Positions 50,758 to 60,058 of a stretch of DNA of 64,000 nucleotides are shown one piece after another (the first letter of the stretch is position 1; every line of letters begins with the position of its first letter). The stretch is from Pseudomonadota bacterium. Its GTDB lineage: Bacteria > Pseudomonadota > Alphaproteobacteria > Rhizobiales > Xanthobacteraceae. The position numbers and the translations under genes are program-made. A model generated the notes under the pieces. The model was not told where the DNA came from. It saw nothing but the letters and a program-made list of their open reading frames with translations, and did no database searches. The DNA lies in NCBI GenBank assembly GCA_023422775.1, contig JAFAGM010000081.1, positions 31,375-95,374 of the forward strand, in the 5' to 3' direction.

Positions 50758-51375
50758 ATGAAAATGCCGAAGCACACCCAACGGTCGCAGGCGATTCTCA
50801 CTCGCGTTGCCAATTGGGGTTTTCCTGACGACGTGTTGCAGCGCCTCGGCGCCCTTGCCTTGGTGTGGGGCCAGTTTGAATCCAATCTCGAAACCGCAGT
50901 TTGGGCGCTACGCGGCGATGATGTCACTGGCATGCGTCCGTGGACAGACAAAACTTCGGTCAGCGACTGGATCAAGGAACTAGGCAAACCTCGGTCGCAA
51001 TTCCCGGCGCCCACGCAGGAAATCCTTCACACGGCGTCCCTCGCCGCGCTGGATCTGATGGACTACCGGCATGCGTTAGTGCACGGCACAATGCTCCCAT
51101 CGTCAACCATGCCGACCTTCATTCGAAACCCTGGCTGGCACGGCGAAGTTCGAAAACGATCGAGCCACGACGCTCATGTGGACAGAAATCTGCTCGATAT
51201 GGCCATCGACGGCGCATGGACGCTTTGTCAGGTGATCGTTGCTGCAAGAGCGGCTTGCACCGATCCTGCAAAAGTCGCGGACATCGCTGCTTTGAAGACC
51301 AACGTGTCGCGCGCACGGAGCATGGCCAGCGAATTGCGGCACCTTACGGCGCTGATGAACGACGATAGATACTGA
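50758..51375 (+). CDS. HEPN-like protein
   Basis: A 205-residue helical protein of no certain family. 'LDLMDYRHALVHGTMLP' (about 99-115) has the R-x4-H pattern of HEPN-type RNases ('RHALVHG'), preceded by helices with conserved-looking Trp and Glu. HEPN proteins are common toxins and abortive-infection effectors. It is monocistronic and converges with the metallo-beta-lactamase gene (46 bases apart). ATG at 50758; a second ATG two codons later is possible. Confidence 0.55.
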   Translation: MKMPKHTQRSQAILTRVANWGFPDDVLQRLGALALVWGQFESNLETAVWALRGDDVTGMRPWTDKTSVSDWIKELGKPRSQFPAPTQEILHTASLAALDLMDYRHALVHGTMLPSSTMPTFIRNPGWHGEVRKRSSHDAHVDRNLLDMAIDGAWTLCQVIVAARAACTDPAKVADIAALKTNVSRARSMASELRHLTALMNDDRY

Positions 51376-51421
51376 ACGTCGTAACGGACCGGGTTTGCAC
51401 GACAGTACCAATTTCCCGAAC

Positions 51422-52651
51422 TCAGTTCATCATGCGATCGCCTCGGCTGGCTACTCCTCTTCGTCCGGCTGTGGTCACATACCTCGTCCAACCGGCCCTT
51501 ACATGCTTGCGTAACGCTTCCGCATGCGGGTGACGGTAGACGTTGCGATAGCCGTAGGAAATCACGAGCGCGCACCGGTCGCTTTTCGGCGACGGTACCA
51601 ACGCCACAGCCGCATCAAAACGTGCGCCGTGATGGGTAGCAACAAGGTGATCCACGTTCTTCGCTTTCGTGTGCATGAGATGGGCATAGTCTGCGTCGCC
51701 CGTCAGCAAAGCGGATCGCCTGCTGGTTAGCGTGACGAGTACGGTCAACCCGCTGTCGTTGAGATCACCGGGGAGCCCCTGGCTCTGTACCAATTCGCCA
51801 AATAGAAAGCGGAGCCGTGCGTTGGTCGGACACACCAGCAGATTGCCCTTTCCTGCAAGGATTCGCGCCAGCCGCGCGGCGCCGGGTCCCAACCTCTGAT
51901 CGGGAACAATCCAAGGACAATCGAGCAGATGCGGAAGGTGAAAGGCGGCGTGAAGATGATCCCAATCCCAATGCGAGAGGATGATCGGCGGCTTCTCACT
52001 TCGCTCGATATCGAAAACGGACGGAAAGGTGTGTCGATTGAAGGAGATCGGAAATCCGACATCGAAGTGCAGAATGGCGCGGCCGGAATCATCGCAAAGC
52101 GAGATGAAATTCGCTTGGCCCACGTCTCTGACCAGGATAGACGCGGCCTGCGCAACACCCTTGAGGATCGTTGACATTGCGGCGCGTTTCGCTGGCTTCG
52201 GCAATGCCGCGCAGGCCGCGACAAGCAAACTGGGCAACACCAATCGCGGGGCAACAGCGGCTCCAAGAGTTTGGGGACCCAATCGCGGGCCCGGGCCGTC
52301 ATCCGGCGTTTCGAGCCGCCGCGCGTACGTCATGGCGCCGCGTGAGTGCGTTGAGTAGCCATTGGCTTCAAGTTGAGAGTGCCAAGTTGGCGGGCCGGAG
52401 GCGCCGGGCTCGATCTCGATATGAAACCAATCGCCTGGTGCGGGTGTTACGCCCGCGAAGTCGCAAAAGCGGGCCGGAGTCGTCACCACACGTAGGAGCG
52501 CGAATGGCTTGGTCTGTTCGGCGCGGAACCCGTCCAAAAGCTGCGGCCCAACGCTGTCGACATAGTCGGCATCGATGCAATCAAACTCGAACGACGCACG
52601 GCGGTGCAGGCTCGTGCTCAAAGAATCCACCCGCGAGACGCGCGCGTACAA
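51422..52651 (-). CDS. metallo-beta-lactamase-fold protein
   Basis: About 409 residues with an MBL hydrolase fold in the C-terminal half: 'LSHWDWDHLHA' (an HxDxDH form of the HxHxDH metal motif), 'LLTGDADYAHL' and 'VATHHGARFD'. The N-terminal 150 residues are unassigned. The start codon appears to be TTG at 52651 behind AGGGG; this is uncertain. MBL-fold nucleases or nucleotidases occur as effectors in ATPase-linked conflict systems. A TATAAT at 52722-52717 may be part of its own promoter. Confidence 0.75.
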   Translation of the reverse strand: MYARVSRVDSLSTSLHRRASFEFDCIDADYVDSVGPQLLDGFRAEQTKPFALLRVVTTPARFCDFAGVTPAPGDWFHIEIEPGASGPPTWHSQLEANGYSTHSRGAMTYARRLETPDDGPGPRLGPQTLGAAVAPRLVLPSLLVAACAALPKPAKRAAMSTILKGVAQAASILVRDVGQANFISLCDDSGRAILHFDVGFPISFNRHTFPSVFDIERSEKPPIILSHWDWDHLHAAFHLPHLLDCPWIVPDQRLGPGAARLARILAGKGNLLVCPTNARLRFLFGELVQSQGLPGDLNDSGLTVLVTLTSRRSALLTGDADYAHLMHTKAKNVDHLVATHHGARFDAAVALVPSPKSDRCALVISYGYRNVYRHPHAEALRKHVRAGWTRYVTTAGRRGVASRGDRMMN

Positions 52652-52794
52652 TCCCCTGCGAGGGAATTCTGGTGGCAGGTCAAAGAAGAAAAAGAAAGCA
52701 GCCTCCCGCGTTCAAAATTATATACAGCACATCCTTGTCACGACCGCGGGCGCACGCGCATTGATGCGTCGCGGTGTTCTCGCGCCGATTCAAG

Positions 52795-53862
52795 CTATTC
52801 GTAGGGCAATTCTCCGAATAGACCGATCATGAGATCACCATCGAGTTGCGCGAACGGGATATCCACGTAGTGATCGGGATGACGCGGCTTCGCCCTCCCG
52901 TCATTCGGTCCGTTCCTGGTGTGCCCCCGCACCTGCTCTCCGTTTTCCTTGATATAGGGCAAGATGACCAACCGACCATGGTTGATCGAGCGGATGGTAC
53001 CTTCTTTCCATAACGTGCTTCCATCGGACTCTTTGGTAGAAGTTATGTGTTTGACCTGCCATCCGATGCCGCCATCGTCTTCGTACCAGAAGACAACGCC
53101 GTTAGAGACCAGCACCTTTTGGCCGTTGGCTAGTGCTTCCGCCAGCATTCGCTGCACACTCGCGAGCTGCAGCAACTGATTGGCCCGCGGCAACAGGATC
53201 TGGCGGATCTTGGCTTTGGTTTTCCCCCAATGCGCGTCTGCGCTGCAGCCGAAACCATTGGCAATCCGGGCCCGCATTGCCTTTGCCGCCGATCGCTCAC
53301 CTGCCGTGTACGGCTTTGACCATATATTGTCGTGCGAGAGGTAGAGGATGGAACGGTGCCAGCGGCGAGCCGGATCCCCGACCATCACGACCCTCAGATA
53401 AGGCATATCCCAAAGGTGGTCGCTCAATTCCTGGCGGAAGGGCTCTGACTCCGCCGAGAGAATGATTGCTGACGGGTCCGGCCGCGGATTGCTCGCATGC
53501 CGGCGCCGTGCCTCGGCTAACATAAGCTCCTCTTCGTCCTGAAGACGCTCTTTGGATTGCAGGTTCTTCGCGACTTTAAGCTGAAGCGAATGCTTCTTTA
53601 CGGGGTCGATCTCCCGCGCCGCAAGCACGCCGTGGAGTGTTTGGTTCAGAAGGGCAGCCGCCGACTTTGCGGCCGCGCGATCCGGATAGACGTCGCCGCG
53701 CACATGTCCATCTTCGGTTGGCACCCTGCGGTCGCGCCAGATCGGAGCCTTGTCGCCCTGCTCCACCAGCTCCTGCATCAACCAATTATCAAATAGCGGA
53801 CGATAGCTCGGCCACACCGCGAGGGCGGCATCGAAGTCGCGGGCATTATCTCCCCATCTCAT
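52795..53862 (-). CDS. unknown protein of the SMC/Hsp90 operon
   Basis: A 355-residue protein I do not recognise. It has a probable coiled-coil or long helix at about 95-125 ('KVAKNLQSKERLQDEEELML'), a central region with 'DMPYLRVVMVGDPARRW' and 'ILYLSHDNIW', and a beta-rich C terminus ('VFWYEDDGGIGWQVKHI'). The ATG at 53862 (GGAG upstream) is preferred to a TTG at 53877. It follows the HD-Hsp90-like gene by 76 bases on the same strand. Confidence 0.7.
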   Translation of the reverse strand: MRWGDNARDFDAALAVWPSYRPLFDNWLMQELVEQGDKAPIWRDRRVPTEDGHVRGDVYPDRAAAKSAAALLNQTLHGVLAAREIDPVKKHSLQLKVAKNLQSKERLQDEEELMLAEARRRHASNPRPDPSAIILSAESEPFRQELSDHLWDMPYLRVVMVGDPARRWHRSILYLSHDNIWSKPYTAGERSAAKAMRARIANGFGCSADAHWGKTKAKIRQILLPRANQLLQLASVQRMLAEALANGQKVLVSNGVVFWYEDDGGIGWQVKHITSTKESDGSTLWKEGTIRSINHGRLVILPYIKENGEQVRGHTRNGPNDGRAKPRHPDHYVDIPFAQLDGDLMIGLFGELPYE

Positions 53863-53938
53863 TGCAAGCTTCTCCAACCCGTCAGGCGCGCGCGAATATT
53901 AGCCGGATGGCCCACAAGATTGGCTTGGAGAGATTCAT

Positions 53939-56548
53939 TTAGAATGCCTCGCCGTCTTCTGTCCGAAACACCGTGACACGCCGGGTGATCTCGGAGAAAC
54001 GGACCTTGCCGACGACGCGCTCCTCTTCATCCTCCTGTGCGTACTCGCCCCAAACGCGCTGGATCACCTCTCTTGCATGCGCCGCCACATTCGAATTGCT
54101 CGGTTTGGGGTTGCCAGTAGCGGATCTTGGCCAACTGTTGTTACCAACTTTCAAGATGTTGCCATCATGCTTGAGCACCACGGCTATATCGTCGGAGATC
54201 TTAAAATCTTCGCGAAACTCCTTTGGATGAACATCGTCCTGGTCTTCGTCATAATCGAATTCACCGTCGAAGCTTATCGCAAGCTCCGTAGAAGACCGAA
54301 GGCGATCTTCAAATTCGCTTTCTGTCAGCCAATCGGCTCCCCACTTAATAAATGTAAGAGCGCCAATGTCGCCTCCGCATTCGAGCACGACTTCTGCGGA
54401 TCGCGCTTGCCGCTCCTCATCTTTGACGGACGCCGCGATCAATTCGGCCTGCCTCGACGCCCACTGTGCGAGGGCTTCCTTTGAGGTAACGGGTTGGGCA
54501 GCGTCACGAGCGGCGGTTACCGCCTCACCCAAGAGAACACCTTCTACATTGTGAAGTCGCGCAGCGCGCAGGCCAGAAATCGTGACCCAACCTCCATTTG
54601 CGGAGTACGAATATCGCGAAGGAGAAATGAACGCCCGCCCGAACACCTGACCGCCTTCGCCTTGTATGGGCTGCATCAAGCCCCTATCGGCCTTCGGTGT
54701 CTCTGCTTCAGAGCGGTCAAGGGTTGGGTTCAGCCGGCGGACGAGATCGAAGTCGCGGATCTTCAACCAGTCACCCGGCCGCACGACCGGCTTGGTGCCG
54801 TCCCGCACCATTGTCGCAATCGCGACGTCGAGATTAGGGGCCACTGCTCCCACTAGCGCATCGAATGACATTGTTCGCTTGGTGTACGCGTTGATATTCA
54901 ACAACCCACCCACTTCGTTCGGATGAGTCTTCAGCAAGACTTCCACGCGCGTGCCGCCATCTATCGGTACGGGTTCGCCGGAAACCGGAGATAGGATTGG
55001 CCTCGCGCTCGTCCCACCCCGAAATTCCAACAATCGACCTGTTTCTTGTCCCTTGTCGCAACGTCGTGAGTAAACGCGAACGACGTGACCAAGCATGAAG
55101 ACCGAAAAGAAGCCGATTCCAAATCTTCCGATGGCATGCATGCCCGCGGCAATGAGCCCGGGAAATTCCTCCATCGCGAGGGGTGATCGCCAAAACGAAG
55201 TTCCGAAATCGAGAAGCGGACCTGTGAGCACCTGCTCAGACATGCCGATGCCATTGTCCTCGACGACCAGCCAAACCTTGTTGTCATCCGAGAGCAGACC
55301 AACCGTAATGAGCCCCCAATCATGGGCGCGCTTCTGATATTTTCGTCTTGCCTGCACGGCGTCGGCCGCATTCTGAATCAGCTCGCGAAGCGCCACTGTC
55401 GGATCGTTGCCATAGAGCTTCGACCCGCCGAGATTTTCGACGATGCGCGGAACATCCGAAGCCTGAAGTCGAGCATCGACCGGCCGCCACCCCCGAGTCT
55501 GGACCGAGCGGGCCAGCATCTCCGGCGATCCTGCGCCCTTAACGCGCCTCGCTTTCAGAACTTCGCGGCCACGGCCCTGCAAAAGCAGATCAACATCCCG
55601 AAGCTCGCGATCAACGGCGTTTAATGTGTCATATGCGAGCCACCAGGCTTCGGCATCCTCTCGCCCGAATGGTTGTCCCGTCGTAAAGACTACGGCGTCG
55701 AGTTCGATATGCGGCCTGGCAAGTCGCTCCTGAAAGGACCAGTGGAGCGCCGAGACACCACTGGGATTTGTGATCGCACGAAGAAATCTGGGTGCGCGCC
55801 GACTGTCGAGGTGCAAGGCATCCGCAACACGTAGCAGACAGGCAAGTTTCACACGATCGACGCGATTGAGGGTCCGATTTGCGAGCGCGCCTAAATCTTC
55901 GGAAAACTCTTGTTCGAGTTTTTGCACTGACCACCAATGACTATGGGCAATTTGACCAATCGTCGGCCCATAAAACCGGCGAAGTTCTGAATCTTCGACG
56001 AGATATATTTGTGATCCGTCTGCAGTGCGCCAAGCCTGTTCGGCGAGCTCCTCCGCTCGCTCTGCGTGTAGTCGGCGAAGCACATCCGGTACAACTTGCC
56101 GAATGATTTCGGTTGGTGGATTTTCGACGTCGAACTTCTCTGTCCCGCTTTCTTCTGACGCTAGCGCAAGCCGCGCGACGGCATCCTTCCATGCTACCGT
56201 TGAGCGGACCTCTGTCAGACCGCCAGGATATGCCGCCAAGCTCATCGCTGAATCGTGAAGAAGAATGCTGGCACCGAGGACGAATGCCTCGGCAGGATTG
56301 ACGTTGACCGCACCTTCGGCAACTGCAGAGGCGGTATCCCAAAGCGCGTCCAAATGACTGATATCGTGGACGGTCATTCCTGGTAGATCGACTGCAATGC
56401 GGGAAACGAGTTGCGCTGCGCGCTCTCGAATTGAGAGATATTGCGTCCTGAAAAACTCTTGCTCTTCGGTTGTGCTATCCGAGCGCGGCGTTTGGAATGC
56501 CTGTCGCCAGAGCCATGTCTGGCGAAAGTCCGGGCCGCTATTTGTCAT
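53939..56548 (-). CDS. HD domain fused to Hsp90-type GHKL ATPase
   Basis: An 869-residue protein. N-terminal HD-like metal phosphohydrolase region: His61-Asp62 (TVHDISH), His98-Asp99 (LLHDSAM) and Asp243 (RVADALH). C-terminal half is an Hsp90-like GHKL ATPase: N box 'LRELIQNAADAVQ' (388-399), 'VEDNGIGM' (429-436), and 'GRFGIGFFSVF' (474-484), close to the Hsp90 lid motif. The ATG at 56548 has GAGG upstream, 31 bases after the SMC-like gene. A combined sensor and nucleotide-hydrolase role in defence is likely but unproved. Confidence 0.85.
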   Translation of the reverse strand: MTNSGPDFRQTWLWRQAFQTPRSDSTTEEQEFFRTQYLSIRERAAQLVSRIAVDLPGMTVHDISHLDALWDTASAVAEGAVNVNPAEAFVLGASILLHDSAMSLAAYPGGLTEVRSTVAWKDAVARLALASEESGTEKFDVENPPTEIIRQVVPDVLRRLHAERAEELAEQAWRTADGSQIYLVEDSELRRFYGPTIGQIAHSHWWSVQKLEQEFSEDLGALANRTLNRVDRVKLACLLRVADALHLDSRRAPRFLRAITNPSGVSALHWSFQERLARPHIELDAVVFTTGQPFGREDAEAWWLAYDTLNAVDRELRDVDLLLQGRGREVLKARRVKGAGSPEMLARSVQTRGWRPVDARLQASDVPRIVENLGGSKLYGNDPTVALRELIQNAADAVQARRKYQKRAHDWGLITVGLLSDDNKVWLVVEDNGIGMSEQVLTGPLLDFGTSFWRSPLAMEEFPGLIAAGMHAIGRFGIGFFSVFMLGHVVRVYSRRCDKGQETGRLLEFRGGTSARPILSPVSGEPVPIDGGTRVEVLLKTHPNEVGGLLNINAYTKRTMSFDALVGAVAPNLDVAIATMVRDGTKPVVRPGDWLKIRDFDLVRRLNPTLDRSEAETPKADRGLMQPIQGEGGQVFGRAFISPSRYSYSANGGWVTISGLRAARLHNVEGVLLGEAVTAARDAAQPVTSKEALAQWASRQAELIAASVKDEERQARSAEVVLECGGDIGALTFIKWGADWLTESEFEDRLRSSTELAISFDGEFDYDEDQDDVHPKEFREDFKISDDIAVVLKHDGNILKVGNNSWPRSATGNPKPSNSNVAAHAREVIQRVWGEYAQEDEEERVVGKVRFSEITRRVTVFRTEDGEAF

Positions 56549-56579
56549 GTAATCCTCGAAAAAAATATGCTCACTGCTA

Positions 56580-59057
56580 TCACTGAGCCGGCACCGACGC
56601 GAACTCGAACTGGGCTTCACAGCCGTCGTGCGCGCAGACCGGCTTTTTCAGCGTGAAGGGACGCTGGAATTTTGTCCGATTGCATTTCTTGCAGGCGAAC
56701 TGGCTGCGAAAAGCCTTAAACTCCTGCCAGCGCGCCTTCTCGTCGCCGATCGAACCATCGCCGTAAGGTCCGCCCTGGAAGTGGCTACCGAAGTTCTCGA
56801 TCTCGCCTTTGACCAAGCTGTCGAGGAACCGATTATTGACCCCTGGTACCGGCGCCGGCACCAGCTTGATGTCTCTGAGCAACCCGGCGAGCGCCGAGGC
56901 CAGCTCACTGCGCTCGTAGGAGTAAGCCCGTTCCAGCGGCCGAATGCGCACGCTGACCCCGAAGTCCCGACAGATGCCAAGAAGCCATTCTTCTTCGGCC
57001 TGGCGCATTTCGTTGGCTGCCGAGTCCCCGCTCGCCCAGCGCGCCTCGATCATCTCGTCGCTGACCTTGTGGTCGGCAAAGCGTGGCCCATAAGCCGGGT
57101 CGACGCCAATGATACGGGTGAAGTGCCAAGCGTTCGCCTCGAGCTGATCCTTTAGGTAATTGAAGAACCGCTCGTCATGGGTGGTGATCAGGATCTGACA
57201 GTCGCCGAACATGGTGGCGATGAGACCGGCGATGGTGCGTCGGTGATCGGCATCGTAAGAGGTCACGATATCATCTAGCGCGATAATAGGCGCGCTTGCG
57301 TTGAACAGCTTGATCGCTGCCATTCGCAGCGCTAGCGCCACCGAATGGATCTGGGAGTCGCTCAGATAGCCAGCCGGTTGCACGCTCAGACGGTTCTTGG
57401 CGAAATCAATCAGAAGATTCAGCCGCTGCTGGTTCGTGTCGTCCTCAGCCGGCAGTTCTAGCCGGATTGGGATGGCGCCGGCGCCCTGAATCAGCTTGTA
57501 GAAGTCGTTCATCGGCGTCTGAAGCTTATCGAGCAGGGCCTGCACCTTCTTGCGGATCTCCGCGGAGATTATTGCCGATTGGACGGTCAGGGCATCGGAG
57601 AGCTTGCCCAACTCCTCCGCCGTTCGCCGCGCAAGGTCCCGCTCTGTCTGCAACTCCAGCAGACGGTCGATCTTTGCCTTGGCCTTGATGTAGGTGTGCT
57701 CGCCCTGCTTGGATTCGATGTCGGCGATCGTCAGATCAAGCATAGCGACCAGCTTGACGAGTCCTTCGGCGATCCGAGCGGATGCCGGTACTGCGCCCAG
57801 CGGCCAGCCGGCGAGGTCCGTCTGATACGCCACTACATCGGCCTTGAGTGCCACATCGTCATCGGCGAGCAAACCAATCAGTGTCGGCAGCGCGGCCACC
57901 AATTGCGTGTGGGCCTTATTGGCCGCAGTCCTGGCGTCGTCCAGCGCCTTCTTGGCGGCGGCATAGTTGGCCAGTTCCTCGAGGTGCATTGCGATATGTT
58001 GCCGGATCGCCGGGGCGCTGCCAGCGGCAGTATCTGCAACAGCTGTGGCACAGACCGGACAAACGTCGGGCGTCGGCACGCCGTCGGCGAAGAGCGGTTT
58101 AGCTGCTTCCCACAAAGCCTGAAAAACGGTGTTTGCAGCCTTCCCGCGTTCCTCCATCTCCTTGGTCTCCGCCGCCGACATCGCGTCGACAGCGGTCTCG
58201 AACGTCCGAACCGCCCCAGTGACAACGGTCGCAGCGCTGTCTGCATCCTGCGACTCCGCCCATAGCGCGACTGCTGCGTTGCGGATCTGGCGCAAACCTG
58301 CGAGTCCGATCTTGTTCTCCTCGGCCTTGGCGCGCGACTCCAGCTCTGTGTAGCCCGGATCACCAGCCGCCAGCGTTCCCAGGGCAAGCGTTGCGTCAAG
58401 CGTGGCCAGGACCGACGCGTTAGCGTAGGCAAGCACCGCCGCGTCATCCCAGATTTGTACCGCCCGCCCTGTCTCCTTAGCGAGCTGGTTGTCTACCCGC
58501 CGCAGCGACGCCTGGTCCTCGGCCGCGGTTTTCACCTGTGTGCGCAGCGCACGAATATTCTTCTGCACATCTACCAGCGGGCCGAGCTGCAGCCAATTGG
58601 CGACATCCGTGTAGCGCTGTTCGGGCGTATGCACCTCGACAAAGGTGCGCAGCGCATGCCCCCGGATGATTGGCGGCACCACGAAGCAAGCGCTCACAGT
58701 CGCGGCTATTGCCGGGATCGGCCGCTTCGCCCCAGTCGCTGGCCGGCTACCAGTCGCGACGCCCTTGCCCGAGACAACGCCAATCGCGACCTCTGGTGCA
58801 ATCTTCGCCTCTTCTGCCAGATTGTGCGCAAGCGCCACAGGGCCGGCTTGGTTGTTGATGGCGCGCTGTCCCAAGCGTTCGAGCGTCCCGTCCTTGGAGA
58901 ACATGAACTCCAGCGCATCGATGACGCTGGACTTACCGCCCCCGTTGGGCGCGAAAATCGCCAGACAGCGCTTTTTGCTGAAGTCGAATGTCTTTGTCTG
59001 GAGATAGGCGCGGAATCCAGTGAGGCCCAGCGATCGGAGGAAATACGGATCAGCCAT
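56580..59057 (-). CDS. SMC/Rad50-like ATPase with zinc hook and C-terminal zinc ribbon
   Basis: An 825-residue ABC ATPase of the SMC/Rad50/RecN group. Walker A 'FAPNGGGKSSVIDALEFMF' at 35-53; zinc-hook CPVC at 333-336 within a helical arm; signature-like 'YLSDSQIHSVALALR'; Walker B 'PIIALDDIVTSYD'; switch His in 'LITTHDERF'. The C terminus adds a zinc ribbon (CKKC ... CAHDGC). Start at ATG 59057; it overlaps the preceding small gene by eight bases. Probably the DNA-sensing motor of the operon. Confidence 0.88.
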   Translation of the reverse strand: MADPYFLRSLGLTGFRAYLQTKTFDFSKKRCLAIFAPNGGGKSSVIDALEFMFSKDGTLERLGQRAINNQAGPVALAHNLAEEAKIAPEVAIGVVSGKGVATGSRPATGAKRPIPAIAATVSACFVVPPIIRGHALRTFVEVHTPEQRYTDVANWLQLGPLVDVQKNIRALRTQVKTAAEDQASLRRVDNQLAKETGRAVQIWDDAAVLAYANASVLATLDATLALGTLAAGDPGYTELESRAKAEENKIGLAGLRQIRNAAVALWAESQDADSAATVVTGAVRTFETAVDAMSAAETKEMEERGKAANTVFQALWEAAKPLFADGVPTPDVCPVCATAVADTAAGSAPAIRQHIAMHLEELANYAAAKKALDDARTAANKAHTQLVAALPTLIGLLADDDVALKADVVAYQTDLAGWPLGAVPASARIAEGLVKLVAMLDLTIADIESKQGEHTYIKAKAKIDRLLELQTERDLARRTAEELGKLSDALTVQSAIISAEIRKKVQALLDKLQTPMNDFYKLIQGAGAIPIRLELPAEDDTNQQRLNLLIDFAKNRLSVQPAGYLSDSQIHSVALALRMAAIKLFNASAPIIALDDIVTSYDADHRRTIAGLIATMFGDCQILITTHDERFFNYLKDQLEANAWHFTRIIGVDPAYGPRFADHKVSDEMIEARWASGDSAANEMRQAEEEWLLGICRDFGVSVRIRPLERAYSYERSELASALAGLLRDIKLVPAPVPGVNNRFLDSLVKGEIENFGSHFQGGPYGDGSIGDEKARWQEFKAFRSQFACKKCNRTKFQRPFTLKKPVCAHDGCEAQFEFASVPAQ

Positions 59058-59298
59058 CGCCCACCTCCGGCTTCGGCGGATCGGCCCGGGCGGCTGCAAG
59101 CTTCACGATGGCGTCCTTGGCCTTCGCAACCGCGTCGACAGCCGGCGTGGCGGTAAGCAGGTGTTTGGCCAGGATATCTGCCAAACCGAGATCGACACCT
59201 TCCCTTTCTCGAAGCGCATTCCCGAGGTTCACCAGGAAATCGGCAGGGGACTCCGCTTCGGATGTCGTCTGCGCGTCGTGTTCTCCTTCACCCGCCAT
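59050..59298 (-). CDS. small helical partner of the SMC-like ATPase
   Basis: An 82-residue protein, acidic at the start and otherwise helical ('ADFLVNLGNALREREGVDL', 'KAKDAIVKLAAARADPP'). It overlaps the ATPase gene by eight bases and has an AGGGGGG ribosome-binding site, so it is made together with it. It resembles in position and size the small middle components of ABC three-component conflict systems, but no sequence match can be claimed. Confidence 0.7.
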   Translation of the reverse strand: MAGEGEHDAQTTSEAESPADFLVNLGNALREREGVDLGLADILAKHLLTATPAVDAVAKAKDAIVKLAAARADPPKPEVGDG

Positions 59299-59725
59299 AC
59301 GGGTCCCCCCTTGGTTCCGATACTACAACGAGCGAATGCGGACTGCTTAGGACCCGCCGCGATGTGCGTTTCCCGCTTCGTCAGGCCAGCGCACTTGGAC
59401 GAAAACGAAGCGCCCCTGCGCAGAATACCGTCGGACGTCCCTTGTGCCTTAGTTCCGGGTAGTGGGTGCGTGACCGCGGGTTCCGCTTCTGGCAAATCGG
59501 AACAATATAGGAACCGAGGTCGTTTCGCTGCCGCTAATAGCGCTTTCAACCAAAATTGGTTGGGCCATTCCACACATGTGTCTCGTAGCAGGGCTTGGGC
59601 CGCCAAGGGTCCTGGGCAAGCATCGATAGCCGAGGCCGGCGCCCGTTATCGAGGTGACATCCGGAATTTAAGGTATTATATATGATCCTGTAATAGAGTT
59701 TTTGGTTCATATATGAGACTTTAAA
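59299..59725. other. divergent promoter region, defence operon / hipBA
   Basis: No gene supported. It separates the minus-strand SMC operon from plus-strand hipBA. The last 70 bases are strongly AT-rich and hold hipB operator-like sites. Longer frames seen here run antisense or lack start signals. Confidence 0.5.
59679..59716 (+). promoter_or_regulatory. candidate HipB operators
   Basis: TATATGATCC (59679-59688) is matched by the inverted GGTTCATATA (59704-59713), 9 of 10 bases. The right site also contains the perfect palindrome TCATATATGA (59707-59716). Two similar sites about 28 bases apart just before hipB fit the way HipB represses its own operon. Confidence 0.55.
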
Positions 59726-60058
59726 ATGAAATCGGCCATCACCGACACTCTCCCGCCCAAGGTCCGACGCTCGCTGGTCAAGTTGGGCGTCGACCTCGCC
59801 ACAGCGCGCAAGAAGCGCAACCTGACCGCGGCAATGATGGCTGAGCGGCTGGGCGTCGCGAAGAGCACCTACCTCCGCGTCGAGAAGGGGGATCCGACTG
59901 TTTCGATGGGAGTCTACGCCATGGCGCTGTTCGTTTTGGGTTTTGGCGACGCGCTCGGCGAAATTGTTGATCCGCGTCGCGACGATCAAGGCCTTCTGCT
60001 CGACGCGGAGCGCTTGCCGAAGCGGGTGCGGGTGAAGAAATCGGCGACCGCACTATGA
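59726..60058 (+). CDS. hipB: HipB-like antitoxin
   Basis: A 110-residue XRE-type HTH protein ('ARKKRNLTAAMMAERLGVAK', 'STYLRVEKGDPTVSMGVY'), the antitoxin and repressor of a HipBA module. The stop overlaps the hipA ATG (ATGA). Operator-like palindromes lie directly upstream. Confidence 0.9.
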   Translation: MKSAITDTLPPKVRRSLVKLGVDLATARKKRNLTAAMMAERLGVAKSTYLRVEKGDPTVSMGVYAMALFVLGFGDALGEIVDPRRDDQGLLLDAERLPKRVRVKKSATAL

